Both the position numbers and the translations under genes were made by a program. Positions 43,283 to 50,950 of a stretch of DNA of 64,000 bases are shown piece by piece. Location: assembly GCA_964402975.1 (NCBI GenBank), contig CAYOEM010000008.1:58015-122014 (forward strand). The letters run 5' to 3'. Under the pieces are notes generated by a model that was not told the origin of the DNA, did not search any database, and saw only the letters and a program-made list of their open reading frames with translations. The stretch is from CAMDKS01 sp964402975. Its GTDB lineage: Bacteria; Bdellovibrionota_B; Oligoflexia; Oligoflexales; RGVZ01. Within the stretch, counting starts at the first letter, position 1, and every line of letters begins with the position of its first letter.

Positions 43283-44290
43283 ATGAGCCGACTCAGCCAA
43301 TGCTGGATTGCTCTGTTATTAACCACGCTGTGTGCGTGCTCGACGACATCTCAAGCCCCCGCGCCTTCGGATGCGAACAAGAAAACGTCTCTATTGATTC
43401 AAGCCAATCAGTTCGCGAGAGAAGGCCTTCTTAGGGAAGCAGTTGATGGATACAAAAAGGTGATAGCTAAAGAGCCAGACAATATGGTCGCTCGACGAAA
43501 CTTGGGAATAGTCCTGCTTAAAGCGGGAGACCCAAAGGGCGCTATCATTAATCTTGAGTCCGCCATCAATAGCTTCGAACAGAATTTTGAGACCAATTTC
43601 TTCCTTGCTGAAGCTTATCGGGCTGAGGACAAATATGCGGAGGCAATTTATCGCTACAAAAAATCACTTAAAATTAAGCCAGACGAAACTCGCGCTTTGA
43701 AAAGTTTGGCGTGGTCGTATTTTAAAATCCGCTTCTACAGTGAAGCGATTAATATAGCCACAAAACTGCAAAAAAAAGCTCCTAACGATGAGCAGGCTTT
43801 GATGATTTTTGCGCGAACGCAAATCAAATTAAAGCGAGAGAATGAAGCTATTACAACCCTGACACGTGGTCTTGAACGGGCCTCGCCCATCTCGAAGCCA
43901 TACTTTGAAAGTGTTATAGCGGAAGCTTATGCGGCGCAGGGCAAAAGACAGGCCGCTCTGGAAATGTGGCAGCAGGCTCTCAAAACTCAGCCTTTGATGG
44001 CTGGCGCACTGATGGGTCTGGGACGAGTGCTTCTTGAATCGGGTCGAGACAAAGAGGCTGTCGAATACCTAGAGAGGGCGGTTAGAGTGAAACCGAAAAT
44101 GACGGAAGGTCACTATTGGCTCGCTAGAGGTCTTCAAAGTTCGAACCCCGAAAGAGCGCTTCGCTACTATAATGCGTTCAAGAAAAACAGCGCCAATGAC
44201 CCTGAATTTGTCGAGCTTGTTCAGGATGCAAAAAAGCGTGCCGCTTCCCTACAAAGTCGCCCGCGATCCGAGACAAATTCATTCAAATAA
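43283..44290 (+). CDS. TPR lipoprotein
   Basis: The signal MSRLSQCWIALLLTTLCAC has a lipobox LCAC, so it is lipid-anchored. After residue 40 there are about seven TPR helices, for example FAREGLLREAVDGYKKVIAKEPDNMVAR, then LGIVLLKAGDPKGAIINLE and ALMGLGRVLLESGRDKEAVEYLERAV (in parts). TPR proteins of this type scaffold envelope complexes. The last 30 residues are Arg/Ser-rich. Partner unknown. Confidence 0.85.
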   Translation: MSRLSQCWIALLLTTLCACSTTSQAPAPSDANKKTSLLIQANQFAREGLLREAVDGYKKVIAKEPDNMVARRNLGIVLLKAGDPKGAIINLESAINSFEQNFETNFFLAEAYRAEDKYAEAIYRYKKSLKIKPDETRALKSLAWSYFKIRFYSEAINIATKLQKKAPNDEQALMIFARTQIKLKRENEAITTLTRGLERASPISKPYFESVIAEAYAAQGKRQAALEMWQQALKTQPLMAGALMGLGRVLLESGRDKEAVEYLERAVRVKPKMTEGHYWLARGLQSSNPERALRYYNAFKKNSANDPEFVELVQDAKKRAASLQSRPRSETNSFK

Positions 44291-44302
44291 CACAATTGCG
44301 GC

Positions 44303-44704
44303 TTAAAGCAGTTTCATTTCCGCTTTTTGATAGCTCAGCAGGCTGCGCTTGGCATCGAAAAGATTTTTATAGCTTTCGTAACGAACACGAAGCTTCTCGG
44401 CCTCGGCACGAGCTGTAACTAACTTCATCAGAAAATCTTCGTACTCAGGATCCGTCTCCATCAGCCGACGAAGCTTCGCTTCACTATGCGAACCATCATC
44501 CAGCCGAATCGATATTCGCGCGCGAATGGTGTTCTTGAGTAGTTCCAGTCGCTCGGCTTCCTTGCGAGCAGCTACATATTCTAGCCCAACCTTGTTCGCC
44601 AAGTGCACGATGTCTTCTAATCCTAGACGATCCGTTCCTGACGTGGCGACCGCTTGAGCTAGCTCCGCCTGGTTTCTTGGTAATGGTTGAGTAGGTTTTT
44701 CCAT
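44303..44704 (-). CDS. Coiled-coil protein, 133 residues, unknown
   Basis: The protein is nearly all helix: AARKEAERLELLKNTIRARIS, then VTARAEAEKLRVRYESYKNLFD and a C-terminal AKRSLLSYQKAEMKLL. There is no signal peptide or membrane helix. The C-terminal sequence resembles the AR/YESY-x-L/x-LLSYxKAEM ending of some phage-encoded helical proteins, but no other phage gene is nearby. ATG 44704 is the start. Function unknown. Confidence 0.55.
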   Translation of the reverse strand: MEKPTQPLPRNQAELAQAVATSGTDRLGLEDIVHLANKVGLEYVAARKEAERLELLKNTIRARISIRLDDGSHSEAKLRRLMETDPEYEDFLMKLVTARAEAEKLRVRYESYKNLFDAKRSLLSYQKAEMKLL

Positions 44705-45008
44705 ACCAGTAACCTAACACCCTCGGGGGATCTAAAACCACCAGACATTGCTCTAACAGCTGGCTGATAGGGCTCGAAGCAAAGCCCGAAAAATCAAGGG
44801 ATGGCCCCTTTAAATAGCTAAATAATTCAATAATTTTAGAAGGTTAAATTTTTATCTCAGCTAACCGCCTGATTTTCCGAAGTAACTTATAGAGGGGAGT
44901 ATTCAACTGGCTGGCCAACCAGGTGTATAATTAATACACAAGCCGCGTTTTGCTGTGAATGTTTAACCCAACTGCAAAGCCCCTGGGGATGGCGGGGGGA
45001 GGTCTACG
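44705..45008. other. 304-base spacer before the unknown gene pair
   Basis: The spacer between the coiled-coil gene and the pair at 45009/45633 holds the promoter/operator described separately and a few short inverted repeats (GGGCTCGAAGCAAAGCCC at 44769-44786). No other gene is supported. Confidence 0.4.
44902..44939 (+). promoter_or_regulatory. Promoter with overlapping 17-base palindrome
   Basis: TTCAAC (44902-44907), an 18-base spacer and a perfect -10 TATAAT (44926-44931) precede the gene at 45009 by about 70 bases. The -10 lies inside the palindrome GTGTAT-AATTA-ATACAC (44923-44939), a typical operator for a dimeric repressor. The ribosome site GGGGAGG is at 44996-45002. Confidence 0.6.
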
Positions 45009-45632
45009 GTGAGCTCAACATCGCTTGATTTAAGTATAAGTCCGCGCGAATTTTTTCACGCCAAAATTACCGAAGCTTCGAGAGATTTAAATATCAAACT
45101 TGAAGAACACGTCGAGTTCTATCTCGTAAATCTTTTAACAAGTTTTATCCAAAGAACAACCACCGGAGACGCCGCTGAAAATTCTGACATGGACGTACTG
45201 TCAACTCCGCTAGCATTCATGCTTAAGCGAGCTCTTGAGGCCCCATTAGAGCGTCAGCCACAACTTTATCGTTCACTTGGTGACGCCAGTCTCTACGTAT
45301 CGGGATTTTTCCAAGATTATTTTAACCGTAAAACCTTCGATATTAACTACTACATGAACATGGGCGCCTCGGCTTATGAACAGGCGTCTTCTTTAACTCG
45401 CTCACAACCGCGCGAGGACGGTTTTCACGAAATCATGGAAAGCCTAGCCAAAAATTTTAGTCAAATTGTCGATGTAGTAGCCCAGGCGTCCGACTCAAGT
45501 AATATGAATCAAGACTCAAGCATTTTGGTGCTTTACGACCGTTGGAATCGTTCCGGTTCGCAGCGCATCCGAATGATTCTTGAAGATAAAGGCATCAACC
45601 CTATCCACGTCCCATTCCGGCAGGCAAATTGA
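45009..45632 (+). CDS. Hypothetical protein of unknown pair, first gene
   Basis: A 207-residue, mostly helical cytoplasmic-looking protein with no signal peptide. A central segment reads LYRSLGDASLYVSGFFQDYF, with RKTFDINYYMNMGASAYEQASSL after it. I recognise no family. It starts at GTG 45009 with GGGGAGG six bases upstream. The second gene begins at the base after its stop, so the two are almost certainly translated together. Their promoter carries a palindrome (see 44902). Confidence 0.65.
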   Translation: MSSTSLDLSISPREFFHAKITEASRDLNIKLEEHVEFYLVNLLTSFIQRTTTGDAAENSDMDVLSTPLAFMLKRALEAPLERQPQLYRSLGDASLYVSGFFQDYFNRKTFDINYYMNMGASAYEQASSLTRSQPREDGFHEIMESLAKNFSQIVDVVAQASDSSNMNQDSSILVLYDRWNRSGSQRIRMILEDKGINPIHVPFRQAN

Positions 45633-46331
45633 ATGGAAGATAAAGTTGAGAGTTTGGCTTCTGACTCTCCGGTTTATGGAACTGCCTCTGTCATTGAAAC
45701 TCTTATTAGTGATTACCGTGGATACAAGTTCACAATCTCTTCCCTGCCTTACATCCGAACCTACCCATCCGATTTTCTAAAAGATCATTGCCCAGAAGCA
45801 CAGTCTCTACATGCGTCTCTCTTAGTGACGACTCTTGAAGATGAATTATTCATCGGCATCCATCTAAGTCGAAATATTAATTCTGTTTTATCTAGGTTTG
45901 ATTGTCTTGACGATCTCTTGCAAGACCGCGAAGGTCTCAATGCCTTTCTTATTCTCACCGAAGAAATTAGTCACTTTCAATACTATATCCACATGACTGA
46001 AATGAAGCGCGCCATCACGAATTTTGATCTGGAGCTTCAAGCAGAGCTTGATAAGATCATCGTCACATCATTAGTCATGAAACAAATATTTGGTCAAACA
46101 CATATGCGAGAACTCGTTTTGCTTCTTTTCAACGAAAGCAAGGTGATAGGCAATTTAACGGATTATCAGTTAGCATCGCGAATCGCAGAGAGATTTTGGA
46201 AAAGTCACATATCTGATTTTGGGCCATCAATGCTGTTTGACCGGAGAATACGTGCTCACTTAAATCGGATATTTATGGCCACTGGCGACGAGAAGCGGCA
46301 GATTTTGCGGGCAAACATTCGAGCTGCCTGA
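45633..46331 (+). CDS. Hypothetical protein of unknown pair, second gene
   Basis: A 232-residue soluble protein, helical in its second half. A motif EEISHFQYYIHMTEMKRAI near residue 111 has Glu-Glu...His that could bind metal, but no known family was matched. It starts at ATG 45633, directly after the first gene's stop (TGA-ATG). Without a known homologue, the function is open. Confidence 0.65.
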   Translation: MEDKVESLASDSPVYGTASVIETLISDYRGYKFTISSLPYIRTYPSDFLKDHCPEAQSLHASLLVTTLEDELFIGIHLSRNINSVLSRFDCLDDLLQDREGLNAFLILTEEISHFQYYIHMTEMKRAITNFDLELQAELDKIIVTSLVMKQIFGQTHMRELVLLLFNESKVIGNLTDYQLASRIAERFWKSHISDFGPSMLFDRRIRAHLNRIFMATGDEKRQILRANIRAA

Positions 46332-46359
46332 ACGCGAAAAATTACATTAATTTAAATGG

Positions 46360-47430
46360 CTAAATATCTGTCTTTTCCATGGTTTCAGATAAATCGCGAA
46401 CCGCTTGAGCGGCCTTACTTTGGCCGCTCATCTCGAGATTTTGAATCACTTCGTTTAGTTGTGACTGAGTGACTTTGCCCGTGACAAGAGCGACTTTGAT
46501 GTCATCTAAACCACGGTCGGTTTCTCCCACCTGAAGCAGTAGTTGTCCCCGATAAAGCCGAGCAACTTCGTTCAAAGGCTCAATCCGAAGTGCATCAGTA
46601 TAATCTTGGTATGCCTCTTTAGCTGAATCTGCGACCCTGCCGGCACTTATATATCGATTCGTCACCCTCTGCTTATCAGTGCTCAAAAATACAGAAACAC
46701 AGGCGAAAACGAAGATTATAGCAAATATGGCATAGGTAACTCTGGGATTTCTTGGCCTCAACCTATTAGGCCGCACTCGAAGCATGGCTTCAGTAAGTAA
46801 CCAGCCACTCACAAGTCCGCCTATGTGTGCAGAATTGTCGATCACCGGAATAATCAGTCCTAGTACGATGTTTGTTATAACGAGCCCCGAGTAAATGCGC
46901 TTACGCGGTTTTTTCTTAATGTCTTCACGATCAAACGCATCACTAAGCAACCCTTCTATGCGGTAACCGGACCCGAGAAGGCCAAATATCGCCCCCGAAG
47001 CACCCGCACTAAGCGCTAGTGAAAATAGACAACTTGAAAGATTGCCCACCACACCTGCAACCAAATAGATCAGGAGAAACCAACGAGCACCCAAAATATA
47101 TTCCAGTTGGTAGCCGATGTAGTAGAGAGCCATCGTATTGAAAAGAAAGTGAATCGCGCCAATGTGAACAAAAATAGGCGAAATAAATCGCCAGTACTCA
47201 CCCATTGCGATGTTAGATAACGATTTACTACCGAAGTCTCGTATGACCTGCTGACTTGGCATCCAGAGTGAGGACGGTTCAACAGCGACCATTACGATAA
47301 AGACAGCAAGGTTTAAAAGTAAAATTCGTCCAGACCACGTGCCAAGATAATACTGAAGGCCCGCAGGTTGCCGAACAACTGGGAGCACTGGCAACTCTGC
47401 AGATTCCTCTTGCTCCACTGGTCCACCCAA
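46360..47430 (-). CDS. Rhomboid intramembrane serine protease with TPR tail
   Basis: Rhomboids cleave membrane proteins inside the bilayer. The catalytic Ser is in GASGAIFGLLG (about residue 145) and the His in DNSAHIGGLVSGW (about residue 200); HFLFNTMALYYIG supplies the conserved Asn of the oxyanion region. Six or seven hydrophobic helices cover residues 30-270. The C-terminal 85 residues (SAKEAYQDYTDALRIEP) resemble a TPR. Its substrate is unknown; it starts near the assembly gap at 47543. Confidence 0.88.
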   Translation of the reverse strand: MGGPVEQEESAELPVLPVVRQPAGLQYYLGTWSGRILLLNLAVFIVMVAVEPSSLWMPSQQVIRDFGSKSLSNIAMGEYWRFISPIFVHIGAIHFLFNTMALYYIGYQLEYILGARWFLLIYLVAGVVGNLSSCLFSLALSAGASGAIFGLLGSGYRIEGLLSDAFDREDIKKKPRKRIYSGLVITNIVLGLIIPVIDNSAHIGGLVSGWLLTEAMLRVRPNRLRPRNPRVTYAIFAIIFVFACVSVFLSTDKQRVTNRYISAGRVADSAKEAYQDYTDALRIEPLNEVARLYRGQLLLQVGETDRGLDDIKVALVTGKVTQSQLNEVIQNLEMSGQSKAAQAVRDLSETMEKTDI

Positions 47431-47542
47431 CTCAGAAAAATTCAGAGGCTAATTAAAATACAGCATAATCAGTTACAGGCGCGTGAAGATCGAGCAACTT
47501 GGCAGGTGGATCTAAACGCGGAGCTTTGCGCGACAACATCCA

Positions 47543-47642
47543 NNNNNNNNNNNNNNNNNNNNNNNNNNNNNNNNNNNNNNNNNNNNNNNNNNNNNNNNNN
47601 NNNNNNNNNNNNNNNNNNNNNNNNNNNNNNNNNNNNNNNNNN
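47543..47642. other. Assembly gap, 100 N
   Basis: A 100-N placeholder between the rhomboid gene and hutH. Flanks 47431-47542 and 47643-47684 show no coding frame, so the missing part may contain anything from promoters to a whole gene. Confidence 0.98.
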
Positions 47643-47684
47643 CAACGAAAAAATCATCTTGTACATAAATTGACTCCCAAGTCT

Positions 47685-49196
47685 TTACCGAACGGCTTCC
47701 AGGGCTCCGCCATCCATAATCCATGAAGACACTTTAATAATATCTTTATGCAACGAGCGATCTGTTCCCACCCCGGGAGAAAGACGCCTGATTCTATCAT
47801 GAATTTTCGTAAGAGGCAGGGATGGTTTTAATGGCGTATGTAAATCAACACCTTGCGACGCGGTAAGAGCCTCAATAGCTAGAATATCCGCTACATGTCC
47901 ACAGATTTTGAGAGCCTTTCTTGCGGCAATTGGACCCATGCTGACGTGATCCTCTTTGTCAGCCGATGTGGGGATGGAGTCAACCGACGCTGGGTGGCAC
48001 AAAACTTTGTTCTCTGAAGCGAGTGCTGCGGCGACGACATGCGGGATCATAAAACCACTGTTAAGACCAACATCTTTGACGACAAACGCGGGCAAACCAC
48101 TCATGGCGGGATTGGTGAGTTTCTCGATGCGCCGCTCCGAAATGCTGCCCAGCTCAGAGATAGCTATACCTAAAAAATCCATAGCCATTGCTAGCGGTTG
48201 ACCGTGGAAATTACCGCCGCTAATGACCGCTCCGTCTTCAAAAACTAAAGGATTATCAGTTACGGAATTCAAGTCTCCGTCAATCCGCTTTGCAACAAAA
48301 TCAATGACATCGCGGGTAGCACCATGGACCTGAGGCGCACAACGAAAACTGTAAGGCTCCTGCACACGCCCGCAGTTAACGTGGCTCGCCATAATTTCAT
48401 CGTCACCAGACAAAAGACGCCAAAAATTGGCGGCTGAAGCTCTCTGACCTGATTGATCCCTCGCCTCGTGAATTCGCGGGTCAAAGGCTGCCTTAGTGCC
48501 CTTAATCGCCTCCAAGCTCAGGGCTGCTAAAATATCTGCCGTCTGAGCAAGAACGTCAGCTCGATGTAGGGCAAATGAGCCAAGGACCGCCATAAACTGA
48601 GTACCATTTATGAGAGAAAGACCCTCTTTCGCTGCAGGAACCAGGGGAGAGACGCCTGCATTCTTGAGAGCAACAGCTGCGTCCATGATCTCCCCGCCAT
48701 AGTAAACATCGCCCTCACCGATGAGTCCAAGGGCTAAGTGGGCCAGAGGCGCAAGGTCGCCAGACGCACCCACACTACCCTGCATGGGTACGACGGGCAA
48801 AATATCATGCGCCAAAAACTCTAGGACCTTCTCAACTGGCTTTCGACTTACCGCACTGTGTCCTAATAAAAACGTATGAGCGCGCAGAATAAGCAATGCC
48901 CTCACGACATCCTTTGGCGCATGGTCGCCAACACCACATGCGTGACTTCTAATCAGATTATACTGGAGCGTCTGAAGCTTATCTTTGTCAACTTTTACGT
49001 CAGAAAGAAATCCAAAGCCTGTATTAATTCCATATATTGTTTTACCAGACTTGATCGCAGACTCGACTAGCCCTCGATAAAGATCGAGCTTGGACCAAGC
49101 CTGTTCCGAAACTACTAGGTTAGGCTTTGGTTGTGCTGCGAGTGATACGATTTTCGACCAAGACAATCGATCAACACCAAGGGAAAAAGGCTTCAT
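47685..49196 (-). CDS. hutH: Histidine ammonia-lyase
   Basis: HutH deaminates histidine to urocanate and forms its own MIO electrophile from Ala-Ser-Gly. That tripeptide is present at residues 144-146 in SVGASGDLAPLAHL. The region SHACGVGD, with the selectivity His, and the C-terminal GVDLHTPL and substrate-facing block SGGNFHGQPLA fit HutH rather than phenylalanine lyases. At 503 residues it is full length. ATG 49196 has AGAGGA eight bases upstream; the TTG at 49202 is not needed. hutU, hutI and hutG are not adjacent. Confidence 0.92.
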   Translation of the reverse strand: MKPFSLGVDRLSWSKIVSLAAQPKPNLVVSEQAWSKLDLYRGLVESAIKSGKTIYGINTGFGFLSDVKVDKDKLQTLQYNLIRSHACGVGDHAPKDVVRALLILRAHTFLLGHSAVSRKPVEKVLEFLAHDILPVVPMQGSVGASGDLAPLAHLALGLIGEGDVYYGGEIMDAAVALKNAGVSPLVPAAKEGLSLINGTQFMAVLGSFALHRADVLAQTADILAALSLEAIKGTKAAFDPRIHEARDQSGQRASAANFWRLLSGDDEIMASHVNCGRVQEPYSFRCAPQVHGATRDVIDFVAKRIDGDLNSVTDNPLVFEDGAVISGGNFHGQPLAMAMDFLGIAISELGSISERRIEKLTNPAMSGLPAFVVKDVGLNSGFMIPHVVAAALASENKVLCHPASVDSIPTSADKEDHVSMGPIAARKALKICGHVADILAIEALTASQGVDLHTPLKPSLPLTKIHDRIRRLSPGVGTDRSLHKDIIKVSSWIMDGGALEAVR

Positions 49197-49225
49197 GAAC
49201 AAAGTCCTCTGAGTGTCCGGGAACG

Positions 49226-49894
49226 TTATTTTAAATTTTTAAGAGAATTGATCGGCTTGGATCGATCTTTCGCCCCGTAGACGTAAGTTCCTGCCACCAA
49301 AACCTTTGCGCCGGCCGCTACCACTTTCGCCCCAGTCTCATCGTTAATTCCGCCGTCAACTTCGATGAGAACCCTCTCGTCCAACTTATTCTTTGTCAGC
49401 CAGTCTTTGAGAGCGCGAACCCGTGTAACCGTGTCTTCAATAAAGCTCTGGCCACCAAAACCTGGATTTACCGACATCAGCATGATGACATCCACCTGAG
49501 GCGCCAAAGCAAAAGCGAGCTCTAGGGGCGAACCAGGATTAAGTGCGACCCCGGGCCGAGCACCCTTTTTGCGAATCGCATCCGCCAACCTGTGACCATG
49601 CTTGGCCACCTCGGCGTGGAACACTAGAATATCAGCCCCCGCCTCCACGTATGACAACGCCACATCGTCTGGATTACTCACCATGATGTGCACGTCTAGC
49701 GGCAACGTTGTTATTTTCTTCATCGCTTTCACAAGCGGCGGCCCAAATGTTAAATTCGGGACAAAATGACCGTCCATTACATCAATGTGATGCCAAGAAG
49801 CGCCGGCCTGTTCTACAGATTTTATCTCGTCACCAAATCTCATGGGATCTGCTGCGAGTATGCTAGGCGCCACAAAAATACTAGGCTTCGACAT
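49226..49894 (-). CDS. rpe: Ribulose-phosphate 3-epimerase
   Basis: Rpe interconverts ribulose 5-phosphate and xylulose 5-phosphate in the pentose phosphate pathway. The barrel shows APSILAADPMRFGDEI, WHHIDVMDGHFVPNLTFG (metal His/Asp), DVHIMVSNP, DVIMLMSVNPGFGGQ and VDGGIND. At 222 residues it has normal length. Its start overlaps the 3' end of def by 14 bases, so the two are co-translated. Confidence 0.95.
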   Translation of the reverse strand: MSKPSIFVAPSILAADPMRFGDEIKSVEQAGASWHHIDVMDGHFVPNLTFGPPLVKAMKKITTLPLDVHIMVSNPDDVALSYVEAGADILVFHAEVAKHGHRLADAIRKKGARPGVALNPGSPLELAFALAPQVDVIMLMSVNPGFGGQSFIEDTVTRVRALKDWLTKNKLDERVLIEVDGGINDETGAKVVAAGAKVLVAGTYVYGAKDRSKPINSLKNLK

Positions 49895-50423
49895 TAACGT
49901 TGCCCCTTTTCAGCATCTTCGTCTTAATTCTCTCGGCCTTCAGACGGCTCATCCGCTTAAAAAACACGATTCCATCGATATGATCGATCTCATGCTGAAG
50001 ACACACAGAAAACAGGCCGTCTGCGTGCACCTCAAACTGCTTACCAGTTTCATCATAGGCTGTGATCCAAACCTCTGCCGCCCTATCGACGAAATCAAAA
50101 ATCTCAGGAAAACTTAGGCAGCCTTCCTGCCATTTTATGGTGCCGGCTTTTTTGGTGATGATCGGATTTACAAAAGTGAAACGCTTGTTATGCCACCACT
50201 TCGGCTCTCCGTCGCTTTCGCTACCAGTGTGGGGAATCTCTATAGTTATGACACGACGTAGATCTCCGACCTGGTTTGCAGCTAGACCGATGCCATTGCT
50301 GTGCTGCATGGTTTCATGCATGTCAGTGACAAACTGAGCCAGTTCGGCATTGAACTCGTTGACGTCTTTGGCAGGGGTCTCAAGAACCTTAGCCGGCCAC
50401 TCAACAACTTTTAATAAGGCCAT
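49881..50423 (-). CDS. def: Peptide deformylase
   Basis: Def removes the formyl group from initiator Met before MetAP acts. All three motifs are present: GIGLAANQVG (motif 1), EGCLSFPEI (motif 2, metal Cys) and LQHEIDHIDG (motif 3, HExxH-type metal His pair and catalytic Glu). At 180 residues it is the standard bacterial type. It overlaps rpe by 14 bases. The fmt gene that often accompanies def is not next to it. Confidence 0.96.
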   Translation of the reverse strand: MALLKVVEWPAKVLETPAKDVNEFNAELAQFVTDMHETMQHSNGIGLAANQVGDLRRVITIEIPHTGSESDGEPKWWHNKRFTFVNPIITKKAGTIKWQEGCLSFPEIFDFVDRAAEVWITAYDETGKQFEVHADGLFSVCLQHEIDHIDGIVFFKRMSRLKAERIKTKMLKRGNVNVEA

Positions 50424-50594
50424 CCGCCAGATCTCCCGCGGGTTAACACGAGTCTCGAAAAAGAGAACGCCACATCAAGCTTTCTTGTTTGTCAGCCTTC
50501 CGGAGTACCCTCAATAGAGACGCCCCATGGGATAGCATAACAAGCTGCAAGTGGCGAGAACCTTTAGACGATCAAAGCTTTAAGCTCTTTATCT

Positions 50595-50828
50595 TTATAG
50601 GTTTTTACTGCGACCGCTGATGCGATCGAAGGTGTTAGAGGCCAAATTCACAACTCCCTCGTAGGCGTCAGCTAGCTGACGATCAATAGCCTCAACTATC
50701 TGATTTTCAACCAAAATATCGTGAGCATGATAGAAAATAGTCTCACTACCTACCCGGATCGAGAGTATATAAACCCATAAAACACCCATGCCAAAAAACT
50801 TCAGCACCTTCTTTGTTCGATCACTCAT
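50595..50828 (-). CDS. Small membrane protein, unknown
   Basis: A 77-residue protein with a single hydrophobic helix (FFGMGVLWVYILSIRVG, about residues 11-27) and a polar C-terminal part rich in Asp, Asn and Arg (NTFDRISGRSKNL). The topology is probably inner membrane with the tail on one side. No family was recognised; it has a plausible start and lies between def and lon on the same strand as both. It might be missed as noise, but its length and codon use fit a gene. Confidence 0.5.
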   Translation of the reverse strand: MSDRTKKVLKFFGMGVLWVYILSIRVGSETIFYHAHDILVENQIVEAIDRQLADAYEGVVNLASNTFDRISGRSKNL

Positions 50829-50891
50829 GATTGGTCTCCTAAAGCTGGATATTTGGCCTACTTAGATCTTATCTCAGGTTGCCTCAAACAC

Positions 50892-50923
50892 CAAAAACCC
50901 GAACCCCTAAGAGGGATTCGGGT
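50892..50923 (-). terminator. lon terminator
   Basis: On the minus strand, about 30 bases after the lon stop, a stem ACCCGAA/TTCGGGT (50897-50903 with 50917-50923, extended by CCC/GGG) is followed by TTTTTGG. Confidence 0.7.
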
Positions 50924-50950
50924 CTCCAAATTAAAACCTTTCAGCACCCG

